Positions 1-8,011 of a DNA stretch of 56,040 bases are shown piece by piece. Source of the stretch: JBBPZA01 sp038199375 (GTDB taxonomy: Bacteria > Actinomycetota > Thermoleophilia > Solirubrobacterales > Solirubrobacteraceae); contig JBBPZA010000007.1 of the NCBI GenBank assembly GCA_038199375.1, positions 1 through 56,040 of the forward strand. The letters are read 5' to 3'. Within the stretch, counting starts at the first letter, position 1. Each line of letters begins with the position of its first letter. Below the pieces are notes generated by a model. The model saw only the letters and a list, made by a program, of their open reading frames with translations, had not been told where the DNA came from and made no database searches. The translations under genes and the position numbers were made by a program.

Positions 1-80
1 CGAGGAGCCGACAGCAGCGGCTCGACGAGCTCCCACTGCGCGTCGGTCAGATCAGATGGATACCGCCCCTTGATTGACAT
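1..80 (-). CDS. IS5-like transposase, N-terminal fragment (runs off the window)
   Basis: Reading the minus strand from an ATG at 80 gives a protein beginning MSIKGRYPSDLTDAQWELV and continuing to the window edge. The LTDAQW-ELV-PLL opening is the classic start of IS5-family (DDE) transposases, so the gene is identified by its N-terminus only. The catalytic part lies outside the window. It reads away from the integrase, and the stretch from 81 to about 138 should hold the promoter and terminal inverted repeat of the element. Family assignment is good; the exact IS name cannot be given. Confidence 0.8.
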   Translation of the reverse strand, partial: MSIKGRYPSDLTDAQWELVEPLLSAP

Positions 81-138
81 AACCGAGGGCTTCCACCCTG
101 CCACACCCAAATCCTGCCCTACATCTCAAACACGTTCT
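1..138. mobile_element. End of an IS5-like insertion sequence (approximate boundary)
   Basis: The transposase start at 80 leaves about 55 bases before integrase-like coding begins at about 139. Read from the integrase side, the end would begin near GAACGTGTTTGAGATG, which is plausible as an IS terminus, but its partner repeat is outside the window. The boundary is inferred from where integrase homology starts, not from a seen repeat pair. Confidence 0.45.
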
Positions 139-1395
139 AAGCATCTGCTGCCGTTCTTTGGCACGCATCGACTCGATGAGATCGACGCGCCACTGTGCCA
201 GGCGTTCAAGACCGCCAAGGTGCGGGAGGCTGCCGAGCTGCGCAAGGCTATCGCCGCGGGCGCGGTCCTTCGCGACCATCGAAGGCGGCGCCTCCACCCG
301 CTGGGCCCCGCATCGATCCGCAAGCTGATCGACTGCCTGGCGGCGATCCTCGACGAGGCGGTCGAGGACGGCCACCTCAACCGAAACCCCGCCCGTGGCC
401 GACGGATGCGCGTAAGGGTTCCTAAGCCCACGCGGACCTTCCTGGAAATGGACGAGCTCGTCGCGCTCACCGACGCCGCCGGTGAGCAGGACGCACCACT
501 CGCCCGCGTCTCGTCTTCGCAGGTCGCCGGACTCGGACCGACTGCGGCAAAGGTCGCCGAGCACCTCGCTGCTGGGAGGCGGGCCGGCGAGATCTCGGAC
601 GAGCTCGGACTAGCCAGGTCGACGGTCAACTACCACGTCAAGCGCATCGTCGCCCGGCCGCCGAGTGACTACGTCGGGCGACGCGCGGTTGTCGCCACGC
701 TTGGTGGGGCGGGCCTACGGGCGAGTGAGCTGTGCGACGTACGCCTGCGCGACGTACGGCTGCACGACCCCACCGGCGCGCGGTTCCGCATTCCCGACGC
801 AAAGACCGAGGCCGGCATCCGCGAGGTCGAGATCAGTCCCGACCTCGTTGAGGAGGTCGTCGCGCACCTTGACCGGCTTCGCCGCGTGAGTCTGCCGACC
901 GACCCCGATGCCTTCCTGTTCGCGAACGTGCACGGCGGTCGCATGAGTCGCCAGCGGGTCGCCGAGATCGTTCGCGAGGCCGCCCAGCTCGCCACGGGGC
1001 AACTCGTCGAGCGCGCGCTCCCGCCGCTGCCCAATACCACCCCCCACAGTCTGCGCCGCACATACATCTCCGTCGCGTTGCTCGCCAACCGCTTCGACGT
1101 CCTGTGGGTGATGAGCCAGGTCGGCCACGCGGACTCGAAGATGACCACCGACGTCTACGCCCAACTCCAGCAACGCGCCCGGCGGGAACACGGCGAAGCG
1201 TTCGACGCGCTCGTCCGACGCGCCCGCGAGCGCCTCTACGGCACCCCAGCAGGACCCACCGATACGGCCGACACACCGTCCATTAGGCCACGGAATGGGC
1301 CACGAGCGCAAAAACCGACCGTCGAGGATGTCGTCGACGAGTGGCGCGACGAAGCAGAAAGACAGAAAGACCCCGATAACAGGGCCTTTCCCGAG
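139..1395 (+). pseudogene. Tyrosine recombinase/integrase, 5'-truncated, with an internal helix-turn-helix
   Basis: The open frame runs 70-1941, but recognisable integrase sequence starts near 139 (SKHLLPFFGTHRLDEI, the core-binding domain) directly after the IS end, so the true N-terminus is missing. The catalytic domain is intact: Arg in GLRASEL (codon at 718), HSLRR (His 1045, Arg 1054), GH, and the nucleophile Tyr in DVYAQL (1156). Between the two domains sits an unusual segment with a LuxR-like helix-turn-helix (EISDELGLARSTVNYHV, about 590-640). The frame has no stop before the tRNA and reads through it in antisense to 1941, so the natural C-terminus is unclear. Its role was integration of a mobile element; it is probably inactive now. 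Confidence 0.75.
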
Positions 1396-1468
1396 TGGCG
1401 AGACCCGGACTCGAACCGGGGACACCACGATTTTCAGTCGTGTGCTCTACCAACTGAGCTATCTCGCC
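1396..1468 (-). tRNA. tRNA-Phe (GAA)
   Basis: The minus strand folds into a full 73-nt cloverleaf: 7-bp acceptor stem GGCGAGA/TCTCGCC, D arm with AGTTGGTA, anticodon loop CTGAAAA (anticodon GAA), and T arm with GGTTCGAGTCC. The discriminator base is A, and CCA is not encoded (the next bases are CTC). The 3' end points toward the integrase gene, the usual layout when an element has inserted at a tRNA 3' end. Confidence 0.97.
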
Positions 1469-1492
1469 GAGCAGTGGGGAGGCTAGCGGGGT

Positions 1493-1870
1493 ATGGTCGG
1501 GTGGGTGGGTCCTCGAGAAGTCGCCATTGGGATGTCGATCGGGCGCGCGGTGCTGGGCGGCGCGCTGCTCGTCGCGCCCGCGAAGACGGCGGAACCTTGG
1601 ATCGGACCGGAAGCCGCTCTGACCGCCTCGCAGGTCGTGATCCGGGCGATGGGCGCCCGCGACGTAGCGCTCGGGCTGGGAACGCTCGCGGCGATGCGCG
1701 AGGGCCGCGTCCGGCCGTGGCTTGCGGCGGGTGTCCTCGCGGACGCCACCGACCTCGTCGCCACGGCGATCGCCGGGCGGGCCCTGCCGCCTGCCGGGCG
1801 GACAGGGGTCATGGCGCTCGCCGCCGGGGCGACGGTCGCCGGGCTGGCCCTCCTGCGCGAGCTGCGCTGA
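1493..1870 (+). CDS. Small membrane protein of unknown function
   Basis: This encodes 125 residues rich in Ala, Gly, Val and Leu. There are three or four candidate hydrophobic segments (around residues 15-30, 50-68, 80-95 and 105-122), separated by short charged turns such as RAMGARD and REGRVRP. No catalytic motif or signal peptide is evident. It stands alone between the tRNA and the converging helicase gene, with only 9 bases to the helicase stop. An in-frame ATG at 1532 is an alternative start. The frame is clearly used, judging from the GC-rich third positions, but I do not recognise the family with certainty. Confidence 0.6.
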   Translation: MVGWVGPREVAIGMSIGRAVLGGALLVAPAKTAEPWIGPEAALTASQVVIRAMGARDVALGLGTLAAMREGRVRPWLAAGVLADATDLVATAIAGRALPPAGRTGVMALAAGATVAGLALLRELR

Positions 1871-1879
1871 CCCCGGCCG

Positions 1880-4162
1880 CTACCCCTCGAGCATCCGCGC
1901 CAGCAGCTCGCGCGCCCCGGCCTTGGAGAGCGGCTCGTTGAGGTTCCCGCACTTGGGCGACTGCACGCAGGAGGGGCACCCGCTCTTGCAGGGGCACTCG
2001 GCGATCAGCCGGTAGGCGTCCTCGACCAGCGATCCGAACTCCCTGAAGCCCTGGCGGGTTATTCCGACCCCGCCGGGGTGGCCGTCGTAGATGAAGATCG
2101 TCGGGCCGCCCGTCTGGGAGTGGAGGTTGGTCGAGAGGCCGCCGATGTCCCAGCGGTCGCACATGGCCAGCAGCGGGAGGACGGCGATCTGGGCGTGCTC
2201 GGTCGCGTGGAGCGCGCCGAGCAGCGCGTCGATGGGCACCGAGGAGCCCGTCAGCGACGCGGGCAGCTCGTACCACAGCGCCTGGGTGGCGAACGTGGTG
2301 TCGGGCATCTCGAGCGCGGTGAAATCGATCGTCTGGTGGTCTGAGACCGCCTTGCGCTGGTAGCCGAGCACTTGCTCGGTCACCCGCACGCGACCGAAGG
2401 ACAGCGTCACGCCCATCACCTCGCGGCGGTCGAGCAGCGCGTCGATCCACGTCTCGGTCTCGCGCCTGGGCTGCGTGTACCAGTTGCCCGAGAAGGGGCG
2501 CACGAGCGCCTGGCGCTCGTCGAGCTCGAGTGCCTGGACCTCGTAGGAGCGGCCGAGGTGGAGGTAGATCGCGCCGTCGTGGGCGGCGCTGTAGGCGCGG
2601 GAGGCCTCGATCGTTCCCAGCAGCTCCCCGGAATCCGTTTCTATCACCGTGAAGACGTCGGGGGAGGCCGAGCGCAGGGATACCTTCGCGGCCGGGTACT
2701 CCTCGGGCCGACGCAGCGAGAAGCGCCCCGCTCGCTCGCGCAGCTCGCCGGACTCTTCGAGTCGCTCCGCGTAGGCGCGCCAGCGCGGCCCCAGCGTCTC
2801 TGCGTCGGCGTCGCTCAACGGACCCTCGTGCGCCGCGCAGAGGAGATGCTGGAGGTGGATCTGCTCGTTCTCGTGGTCGAGGATCGCCGCCTCGACCGGG
2901 CGGTCGAGGAACTCGTCGGGGTGGCGGCAGAAGAACTGGTCCAGCGCGTCCTCGCCGGCGACGTAGAGCGCGAGTCCGTTCCCGCGCCGGCCGGCGCGGC
3001 CCCACATCTGGCGCAGCGAGGCCACCGTCCCCGGGAAGGTCACGCAGATCGCCGCGTCGAGCGCGCCGATGTCTATCCCGAGCTCGAGCGCGTCGGTGGC
3101 CACCACGCCCATCAGCTCGCCGGCGACCAGCATGCGCTCGAGCTCCCTGCGCTGGCCGGGCGTGTAGCCCGCGCGGTAGGGCGCGATACGCCCCGCGAGC
3201 GCCGTCTCGCCGTCCGAGCGCAGCCGCGCGGCCGCGTTGCGGGCGACGATCTCGACCGCCTTGCGCGACTTGATGAAGCAGATCGTCCGCGAGCCGCGCG
3301 AGACCAGCTCGGCCAACAGGTCGCCCGCCTCGGTCAGCGCCGAGCGCCGCGTCCCGAGGTCCTCGTCGAGCAGCGGCGGGTTCCAGATCGCCGTCGTGCG
3401 CACCGCGCGCGGGGAGCCGTCGCGGTCGACGAGCGCGATGTCCTCCAGGCCGGTCAGCCGCTGCGCAAGCTCGACGGGGTTGGCGATCGTCGCCGTCGCC
3501 AGCAGCATCCGCGGCTCGGTTCCGTAGGCGTTGGCGATCCGGCGAAGCCGGCGCAGGACGTTGGCGACGTGGGAGCCGAAGACGCCCCGGTAGACGTGGG
3601 CCTCGTCGACCACGACCACCGCGAGGTTCGCGAACAGGTCCGCCCACGCGCGGTGGTTGGGCAGGATCCCTACGTGGAGCATGTCCGGGTTGGTGAGCAC
3701 GACGTTGGCGCGCTTTCGAATGGCCGCGCGCTCGGCCCGCGGCGTGTCGCCGTCGTAGATCGCCGGCCGGACCCGCCGGCCCAGCCCCAGCGCGTTGAGC
3801 GCGCGCGCCTGATCCTGGGAGAGGGCCTTGGTGGGGTAGAGGTAGAGCGCGCGAGCCTTCGCGTCGGTGCACAGGACGTCGAGGGTCGGAAGGTTGAAGC
3901 ACAGGGATTTCCCGGAGGCGGTGCCGGTGGTGACGACCATCGGGCCGGCGGTCGCCGCGTCGAGCGCGTCGCGCTGGTGGGAGTAGAGGCGGTCGACCCC
4001 GGTGCGTCGCAGAGCGGCGAGCAGGTCGGGATGAAGATCCTCCGGGAGCTCGGCGAGCACCGGCTCGCGAGCGGGAGCGCGGGTCTGGGTGACCAGGCGG
4101 GCGTCGGTCCGGCCGGTCTCCAGCAGCACCTCCCAGGGCTCGACGTCGCGCAGGACGGCCAT
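1880..4162 (-). CDS. DEAH-box helicase with C-terminal DUF1998 cysteine cluster (MrfA/YprA-like)
   Basis: This is a 760-residue superfamily 2 helicase. Motif I (TGTASGKS) is at about 79-86 and DEAH at 186-189, followed by the second RecA-like domain with the ATDALELGIDIG and QMWGRAGRRG motifs. Near the C-terminus a Cys cluster (CPCKSGCPSC then KCG, about 723-738) marks the DUF1998/Zn domain of MrfA, Hrq1-like 3'-5' helicases. Known members act in repair of mitomycin-type DNA damage, usually with an MrfB nuclease that is not seen here. The ATG at 4162 is preceded by -10 box TAGCAT (4175-4170), placing transcription start one base before the codon. It is divergent from gpgS with shared promoter bases. 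Confidence 0.9.
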   Translation of the reverse strand: MAVLRDVEPWEVLLETGRTDARLVTQTRAPAREPVLAELPEDLHPDLLAALRRTGVDRLYSHQRDALDAATAGPMVVTTGTASGKSLCFNLPTLDVLCTDAKARALYLYPTKALSQDQARALNALGLGRRVRPAIYDGDTPRAERAAIRKRANVVLTNPDMLHVGILPNHRAWADLFANLAVVVVDEAHVYRGVFGSHVANVLRRLRRIANAYGTEPRMLLATATIANPVELAQRLTGLEDIALVDRDGSPRAVRTTAIWNPPLLDEDLGTRRSALTEAGDLLAELVSRGSRTICFIKSRKAVEIVARNAAARLRSDGETALAGRIAPYRAGYTPGQRRELERMLVAGELMGVVATDALELGIDIGALDAAICVTFPGTVASLRQMWGRAGRRGNGLALYVAGEDALDQFFCRHPDEFLDRPVEAAILDHENEQIHLQHLLCAAHEGPLSDADAETLGPRWRAYAERLEESGELRERAGRFSLRRPEEYPAAKVSLRSASPDVFTVIETDSGELLGTIEASRAYSAAHDGAIYLHLGRSYEVQALELDERQALVRPFSGNWYTQPRRETETWIDALLDRREVMGVTLSFGRVRVTEQVLGYQRKAVSDHQTIDFTALEMPDTTFATQALWYELPASLTGSSVPIDALLGALHATEHAQIAVLPLLAMCDRWDIGGLSTNLHSQTGGPTIFIYDGHPGGVGITRQGFREFGSLVEDAYRLIAECPCKSGCPSCVQSPKCGNLNEPLSKAGARELLARMLEG

Positions 4163-4169
4163 CGCACCG

Positions 4170-4179
4170 ATGCTACGCT
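4170..4179. promoter_or_regulatory. Symmetric bidirectional -10 box (helicase / gpgS)
   Basis: The ten bases ATGCTACGCT give TAGCAT on the minus strand and TACGCT on the plus strand, sharing the central TA. Placing transcription starts 7 nt beyond each box puts them at about 4163 (ATG of the helicase at 4162) and 4186 (ATG of gpgS at 4190). The whole gap between the two start codons is 27 bases, so there is room for nothing else. Confidence 0.6.
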
Positions 4180-4189
4180 CGCCGGCCTG

Positions 4190-5116
4190 ATGACCGTCGC
4201 GCAGGACTGGTCGCGCCGCCGGAGCCATCATCACTCCGAGTTTCCGGCCGAGGCGATCAGGCGGCGAAGGCGCGAGACGATCTCTGTCTGCCTTCCCGCG
4301 CGCGAGGTCGCGACGACGATCGGCCCCATCCTCGACGCCCTCCTGGGGCTGCGCGACGACGGCGTGGTCGACCAGGTCGTCGTCGTGGACGCGGGCTCGG
4401 GCGACGGGACGGTGCAGATCGCCGAGCGGGCGGGCGCCGAGGTCCACCAGGAGGCAGACCTCATGCCGGCCTTCGGCCCGGTGCGCGGCAAGGGCGATGC
4501 GATGTGGCGGGCGCTCTCCGTGCTCGAAGGCGACATCGTGGTCTACCTCGACTCGGACTCCGAGGCCTTCGGCCCCCACTTCGCGTGCGGTCTGGCCGGG
4601 CCGCTGGTAGGCGATCCCGACGTGCACTTCGTCAAGGCGTTCTACCGGCGGCCGTTCAGGCTCGGCGACATGGTTATGCCCGACGGCGGCGGGAGGGTGA
4701 CCGAGTTGACCGCGCGGCCGCTGCTCAACCTGTTCTGGCCCGAGCTGGCCGGCTTGCGGCAGCCGCTGTCAGGAGAGGTCGCCGCACGGCGGTGGGTGCT
4801 CGAGCGCTTGCCCTTCGCCACGGGCTACGGGGTGGAGATCGCAATGCTCCTCGACGTCTACCGCACGGTCGGGCTGGACGCCATCGCGCAGGTCGACCTC
4901 GACGTCCGCCAGAACTCCCATCAGCCGCTGGCCGACCTCTACCCGATGGCCTGCGCCGTCCTCCAGGCCGCCGCGAGGCGACTTTCGCAGGAGGGGCGGC
5001 TGGACGGGCCGTTGGGAGGCGAGCTCCTCCTCGCTCCGCTGCCCGGGGGGATGGAGCCGCGCGAGATCGAGCTCGTCGAGCGCCCGCCGATGGCTTCGGT
5101 GCGCGCCGCGGCGTGA
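4190..5116 (+). CDS. gpgS: Glucosyl-3-phosphoglycerate synthase
   Basis: This 308-residue GT-A glycosyltransferase transfers glucose from an NDP-glucose to 3-phosphoglycerate, the first step to glucosylglycerate and, in mycobacteria, methylglucose lipopolysaccharides. It shows the family landmarks: VCLPAREVATTIG near 33-45, VVVDAGSGDGT at 64-74, the metal-binding LDSDSE at 120-125, and the acceptor-binding segment PLSGEVAARR followed by GYGVEIAMLLD. The C-terminus ends in VERPPMASVRAAA. The start at 4190 follows a -10 box (TACGCT) by 10 bases, almost leaderless. Its usual partner gpgP lies 855 bases downstream, separated by an insertion. Confidence 0.93.
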   Translation: MTVAQDWSRRRSHHHSEFPAEAIRRRRRETISVCLPAREVATTIGPILDALLGLRDDGVVDQVVVVDAGSGDGTVQIAERAGAEVHQEADLMPAFGPVRGKGDAMWRALSVLEGDIVVYLDSDSEAFGPHFACGLAGPLVGDPDVHFVKAFYRRPFRLGDMVMPDGGGRVTELTARPLLNLFWPELAGLRQPLSGEVAARRWVLERLPFATGYGVEIAMLLDVYRTVGLDAIAQVDLDVRQNSHQPLADLYPMACAVLQAAARRLSQEGRLDGPLGGELLLAPLPGGMEPREIELVERPPMASVRAAA

Positions 5117-5184
5117 GCACTCGAGACGGGAGCCGACAGGCGGCCCGATCACCTTAAGCGCGCGCGGGTCATCGGTCGCGAGCG

Positions 5185-5538
5185 ATGACCCGCCGATGGC
5201 CCGGGCGGGTGCTGGTCCTGGGAGGCCTGGCGTTGCTCGCGATTCTCGTCACCTCCGCGATCGACCACCGGGTCACCGCCTCGAGGCTGCCCGAGGTCGG
5301 GATCTTCACGCCCGACCGTCCGGCGCACACTGTTTCCGCCGTCGCCGAGCGAGAACGGCTCGAGGACGGGTTCGTCGCCCGGGCGTGGCTCTATTCCCTC
5401 ACGTCGATCTTCGCCGTCGTCGCGGTTACGGTCGCTGGGCTGCGCTCGGCGCCGCGGGCTCGCTGGCACGCGCTGTTCACCGACATCGGCGTGGGGCGGG
5501 GTGCCGGCCAACGGCCAGCCGGGCCCACCCCGAGGTGA
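5185..5538 (+). CDS. Small membrane protein, unknown function
   Basis: The product has 117 residues. There is one N-terminal hydrophobic helix (LVLGGLALLAILVTSAI, about 10-26) and a second near 68-85 (WLYSLTSIFAVVAVTVAGL), with a roughly 40-residue loop between them. The last part (GVGRGAGQRPAGPTPR) looks non-native. The frame overlaps the next membrane ORF by 38 bases in the +1 frame, so the two may be one gene broken by a frameshift. It lies in the segment that separates gpgS from gpgP. No family was recognised. Confidence 0.45.
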   Translation: MTRRWPGRVLVLGGLALLAILVTSAIDHRVTASRLPEVGIFTPDRPAHTVSAVAERERLEDGFVARAWLYSLTSIFAVVAVTVAGLRSAPRARWHALFTDIGVGRGAGQRPAGPTPR

Positions 5539-5851
5539 TTCCGGTGGAGGGTCGCCCGGCTCGCTCGTCGCGAGGATCGGGCGGATCACCCTCGGCCTCG
5601 CGGTGCTCACCGGGGCCCTGCTGGCGATCCTGAGCGCCGGCGTTGCCGGGGCTGGCTGCAGCAGCGATCGGACCGGTGGCGGGTGGGGTGTCGTTCTGCT
5701 CGGCGCGATGGGCAGCGGTCTCGCGGTCGGGCTATGCGGGGTCGTGGCCCTGATCGCGCGCCGGTGGGTCCTGTCTCTCTTGAGCATCTCGTTCGCGGTC
5801 ATCGCGCTGGTCCTTGCCGTCGCCGCAGCCATCGGGCCCTGCCTGAGCTAG
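5501..5851 (+). CDS. Small membrane protein, unknown function (perhaps the second half of the preceding ORF)
   Basis: From GTG at 5501 this gives 116 residues with three hydrophobic helices (about 27-50, 64-85 and 90-112) after a Gly/Pro-rich start. The opening residues look like an out-of-frame leader, so the real protein may begin at LVARIGRITLG, or the whole may continue the 5185 ORF through a +1 shift near 5500. The second-helix region has a Cys-Ser (GAGCSS), but this is not an N-terminal lipobox. No function can be assigned. Confidence 0.4.
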   Translation: MPANGQPGPPRGDSGGGSPGSLVARIGRITLGLAVLTGALLAILSAGVAGAGCSSDRTGGGWGVVLLGAMGSGLAVGLCGVVALIARRWVLSLLSISFAVIALVLAVAAAIGPCLS

Positions 5852-5885
5852 GCCGGTGAGCTTCGCTCGCTCTAGAGTTCGGTCG

Positions 5886-5975
5886 GTGGACCACCTGCGG
5901 CCCGGGCCGGACGCAAACCAGCCGCTCGCGGTCGTAGAGCGCCCGCCGAGCGCTTCGCTTCGCGCCCCGGCGTGA
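5886..5975 (+). pseudogene. Remnant second copy of the gpgS C-terminal tail
   Basis: In frame up to the TGA at 5973, this stretch reads ...LAVVERPPSASLRAPA, closely matching the real GpgS ending IELVERPPMASVRAAA at 5114. The DNA also matches (GAGCGCCCGCCGA, then GC-rich, then GCGTGAGC in both). The TGA overlaps the GTG start of gpgP as GTGA, the coupling expected for an intact gpgS-gpgP operon. I infer that an insertion carrying the two membrane ORFs, with duplication of the gpgS end, separated the pair. Confidence 0.55.
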
Positions 5976-6787
5976 GCCTGCGCTGCCTTTACTGCGACCT
6001 CGACGGGACCCTGCTGGGTCGCGGCGCCTCGCTGCTCCATGACGGGGAGGGCGCCTTCACGCTGCTCGGTGTCCGCGCCCTGGAGGCATGCTCGCGCGTC
6101 GGTGCCGAGGTGGTCCTCTACTCCGGACGCAGGCGGGCGCAGGTGGGGGAGGACGCCCGCCTCATCGGGCAGGGCGCCTACATCTTCGAGGCCGGGGCGG
6201 GGCTCGTGCTCGACCGCGAGCTGCACTGGCTGACCGGCGACCTGCTCCCGGGCGAGCTTTCCATCTTCGAGCAGATCGAGGCGTCGGGCGCGCCGGCGCT
6301 GCTGCTCGATCACTACGGTGGGCGCTTCGAGTACCACAGCCCGTGGCACGTCGACCGGGAGGTCTCCCACCTGTTCCGCGGCCTCGTCGACGTCGCCGAC
6401 GCCGACGCGCTACTCGCCGAGCGCGACCTCGGTCACCTGCGATTGGTCGACAACGGAAACGTCGCCCACCGTGAGGACCTCACCGGCCTCGGGCAGACGC
6501 GCGCCTACCACCTCGTTCCCGCTGCCGCCTCGAAGGCCGGCGCCGTCGCTGCTCACATGCGGGCCCGCGGCTATGACCGCGAGTCGTGCATCGCCGTCGG
6601 GGACTCGCGCGAGGACATGGGCGCCGCGGCGGTGGTGGGGACGTTCTGGCTGGTGGCCAACGCGATCGAGCGCGACCCCACGCTGCGCGAGGAGATCGCA
6701 AGGCACGGCAACGTCCGCGTCGCCGAGGGAGCGCACGGCGAGGGCGTCTACGAGGCCGTCGTGACGACTCTGGCCGAGCGGCGCTGA
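5972..6787 (+). CDS. gpgP: HAD-IIB phosphatase, probable glucosyl-3-phosphoglycerate phosphatase
   Basis: This 271-residue HAD hydrolase has the nucleophile motif DLDGT at 9-13, motif II Ser in YSGRRR (about 50), a conserved Lys in ASKAGA (188) and motif IV GDSRED at 210-215. The large C2-type cap between motifs II and III fits the mannosyl/glucosyl-3-phosphoglycerate phosphatase group. It would remove the phosphate made by GpgS to give glucosylglycerate, a compatible solute and polysaccharide precursor. The GTG start overlaps a vestigial gpgS stop as GTGA, supporting both the start and the pairing. The exact sugar substrate is inferred from context. Confidence 0.78.
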   Translation: MSLRCLYCDLDGTLLGRGASLLHDGEGAFTLLGVRALEACSRVGAEVVLYSGRRRAQVGEDARLIGQGAYIFEAGAGLVLDRELHWLTGDLLPGELSIFEQIEASGAPALLLDHYGGRFEYHSPWHVDREVSHLFRGLVDVADADALLAERDLGHLRLVDNGNVAHREDLTGLGQTRAYHLVPAAASKAGAVAAHMRARGYDRESCIAVGDSREDMGAAAVVGTFWLVANAIERDPTLREEIARHGNVRVAEGAHGEGVYEAVVTTLAERR

Positions 6788-6892
6788 GACGAGGCTCCGT
6801 CGGGCGCGGCATTCTCGGCAAGGGGCGCTTCCGCGGTCGTGCCCCTCTTCGCGTGGGGTACTCCGTGATACCTGCCGCTGCGGGCGGTCGGC

Positions 6893-7972
6893 TCACCGCT
6901 CGCGCCGGAACACGTCTCGCACGCGCTCCCACCTACGCCGCCAGAACCCACCCGCCACACGCCACCTGGCGGCTGGCGGCACCGTGGTACGGACGAGAGC
7001 GACCCAGTCGTCGAGGGGGAGCTCGCCCGAGATCAGGCGGCCCAGGGCGGCGGTCACCGGCGCGTCCACTCCCGAACGCTGCAGCGCCGTGGCCAGGAGC
7101 GGCACGGACTCGAGCGCCTCGACGGCCTGGCCGATGTGTGCGGCGATGGCGGCGGAGGGAACTCCCTGGGCGAGGAGCTCTCCGGCTCGACGGTTCCGGC
7201 TCTGGGGGGCGAGCGCCGTGGCGACGAGATCGCCCGTCCCCGCCAGCCCGATGAGGGACTCAGGGCGAGCGCCGAGCGCTTCGGCGTAGCGCCAGACCTC
7301 GGCGAAGATGTGGCCGGCCGCCGCGCCCGCCGCATTGAGCCCCTGCGCCTCGGTCGCGCCCGACGCCAGGGCCGCGGCGTTCTTGGCCGCGCCGGCGAGC
7401 TCCACCCCGACCGGGTCGTTCGACGCCTCGCATACGACCCCCGCCTGCTCGAAGACGCCGGCGAGCGCGACCGCGAGCTGCTCGCTCGTCGAGGCCGCGA
7501 CGAGCCCGGCCCCCTCCCCGACCATCTCCTGCGCATGGGCGGGACCGCCGATGCAGGCGATCCGCTCGTCCATGAAGAGGCTCCGGAGCATCACGGTGGG
7601 TGGTGTTCCGTCGGGCGCCACGAGCCCCTTCGCGAGCGACACGACCGCCGCCCGGTCGGCAAGTCCCGCGCCGCTCAACCCGGTGATCACGCCGTAGAGA
7701 TCGTGCGACGGCACGCCGAGGAAGACGACGTCCGCGCGCGACAGCCCGGCCGAGGCGGGCTCGACCCGGAGGTCGCGGGGGAACTGGACACCGGGAAGGT
7801 ACGTGCGGTTCTCGCGGGCATCGTCGAGCACGCGACACTGCTCCGCCGTGCGGGTCTGGAGCGTCGCCCGGAGCCCCCCGCGCGCCAGCAGCACGGCGAC
7901 CGCGGTACCGAAGGACCCTGCGCCGATCACGACCGCCCGGCGAGGGCTCTCTCTGCGCGAGCGGTCGGCCAT
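6893..7972 (-). CDS. gpsA: NAD(P)-dependent glycerol-3-phosphate dehydrogenase
   Basis: The product has 359 residues. The N-terminal Rossmann motif VIGAGSFGTA is at about 15-24, with VVFLGVPSHDL, then SLAKGL and CIGGPAHAQE (the GPxxA/E motif), and the substrate-site lysine in ELAGAAKNAAALASG; GLAGTGDL follows. This is the GpsA fold, making sn-glycerol 3-phosphate for phospholipids. The C-terminal 20 residues are Arg/Trp-rich and extend beyond the usual end. A -10 box TAGGCT (7987-7982) lies just ahead of the ATG, giving a leader of about 3 nt. It converges on gpgP across a 105-base gap that shows only a weak GGGGC/GCCCC pairing. Confidence 0.92.
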   Translation of the reverse strand: MADRSRRESPRRAVVIGAGSFGTAVAVLLARGGLRATLQTRTAEQCRVLDDARENRTYLPGVQFPRDLRVEPASAGLSRADVVFLGVPSHDLYGVITGLSGAGLADRAAVVSLAKGLVAPDGTPPTVMLRSLFMDERIACIGGPAHAQEMVGEGAGLVAASTSEQLAVALAGVFEQAGVVCEASNDPVGVELAGAAKNAAALASGATEAQGLNAAGAAAGHIFAEVWRYAEALGARPESLIGLAGTGDLVATALAPQSRNRRAGELLAQGVPSAAIAAHIGQAVEALESVPLLATALQRSGVDAPVTAALGRLISGELPLDDWVALVRTTVPPAARWRVAGGFWRRRWERVRDVFRRER

Positions 7973-8011
7973 TGCGTCGGCGAGCCTATCCGCGGAGGTC
8001 GTGATCGAGGC

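Noticed and set aside
1396..1941. Integrase frame continuing to 1941 as real protein
   Set aside because: The part after 1395 is antisense tRNA and antisense or shifted reading of the small membrane gene; it has no protein-like pattern.
2372..4189. Long plus-strand frame leading into gpgS
   Set aside because: It is antisense to the helicase; only the part from ATG 4190 matches a known family.
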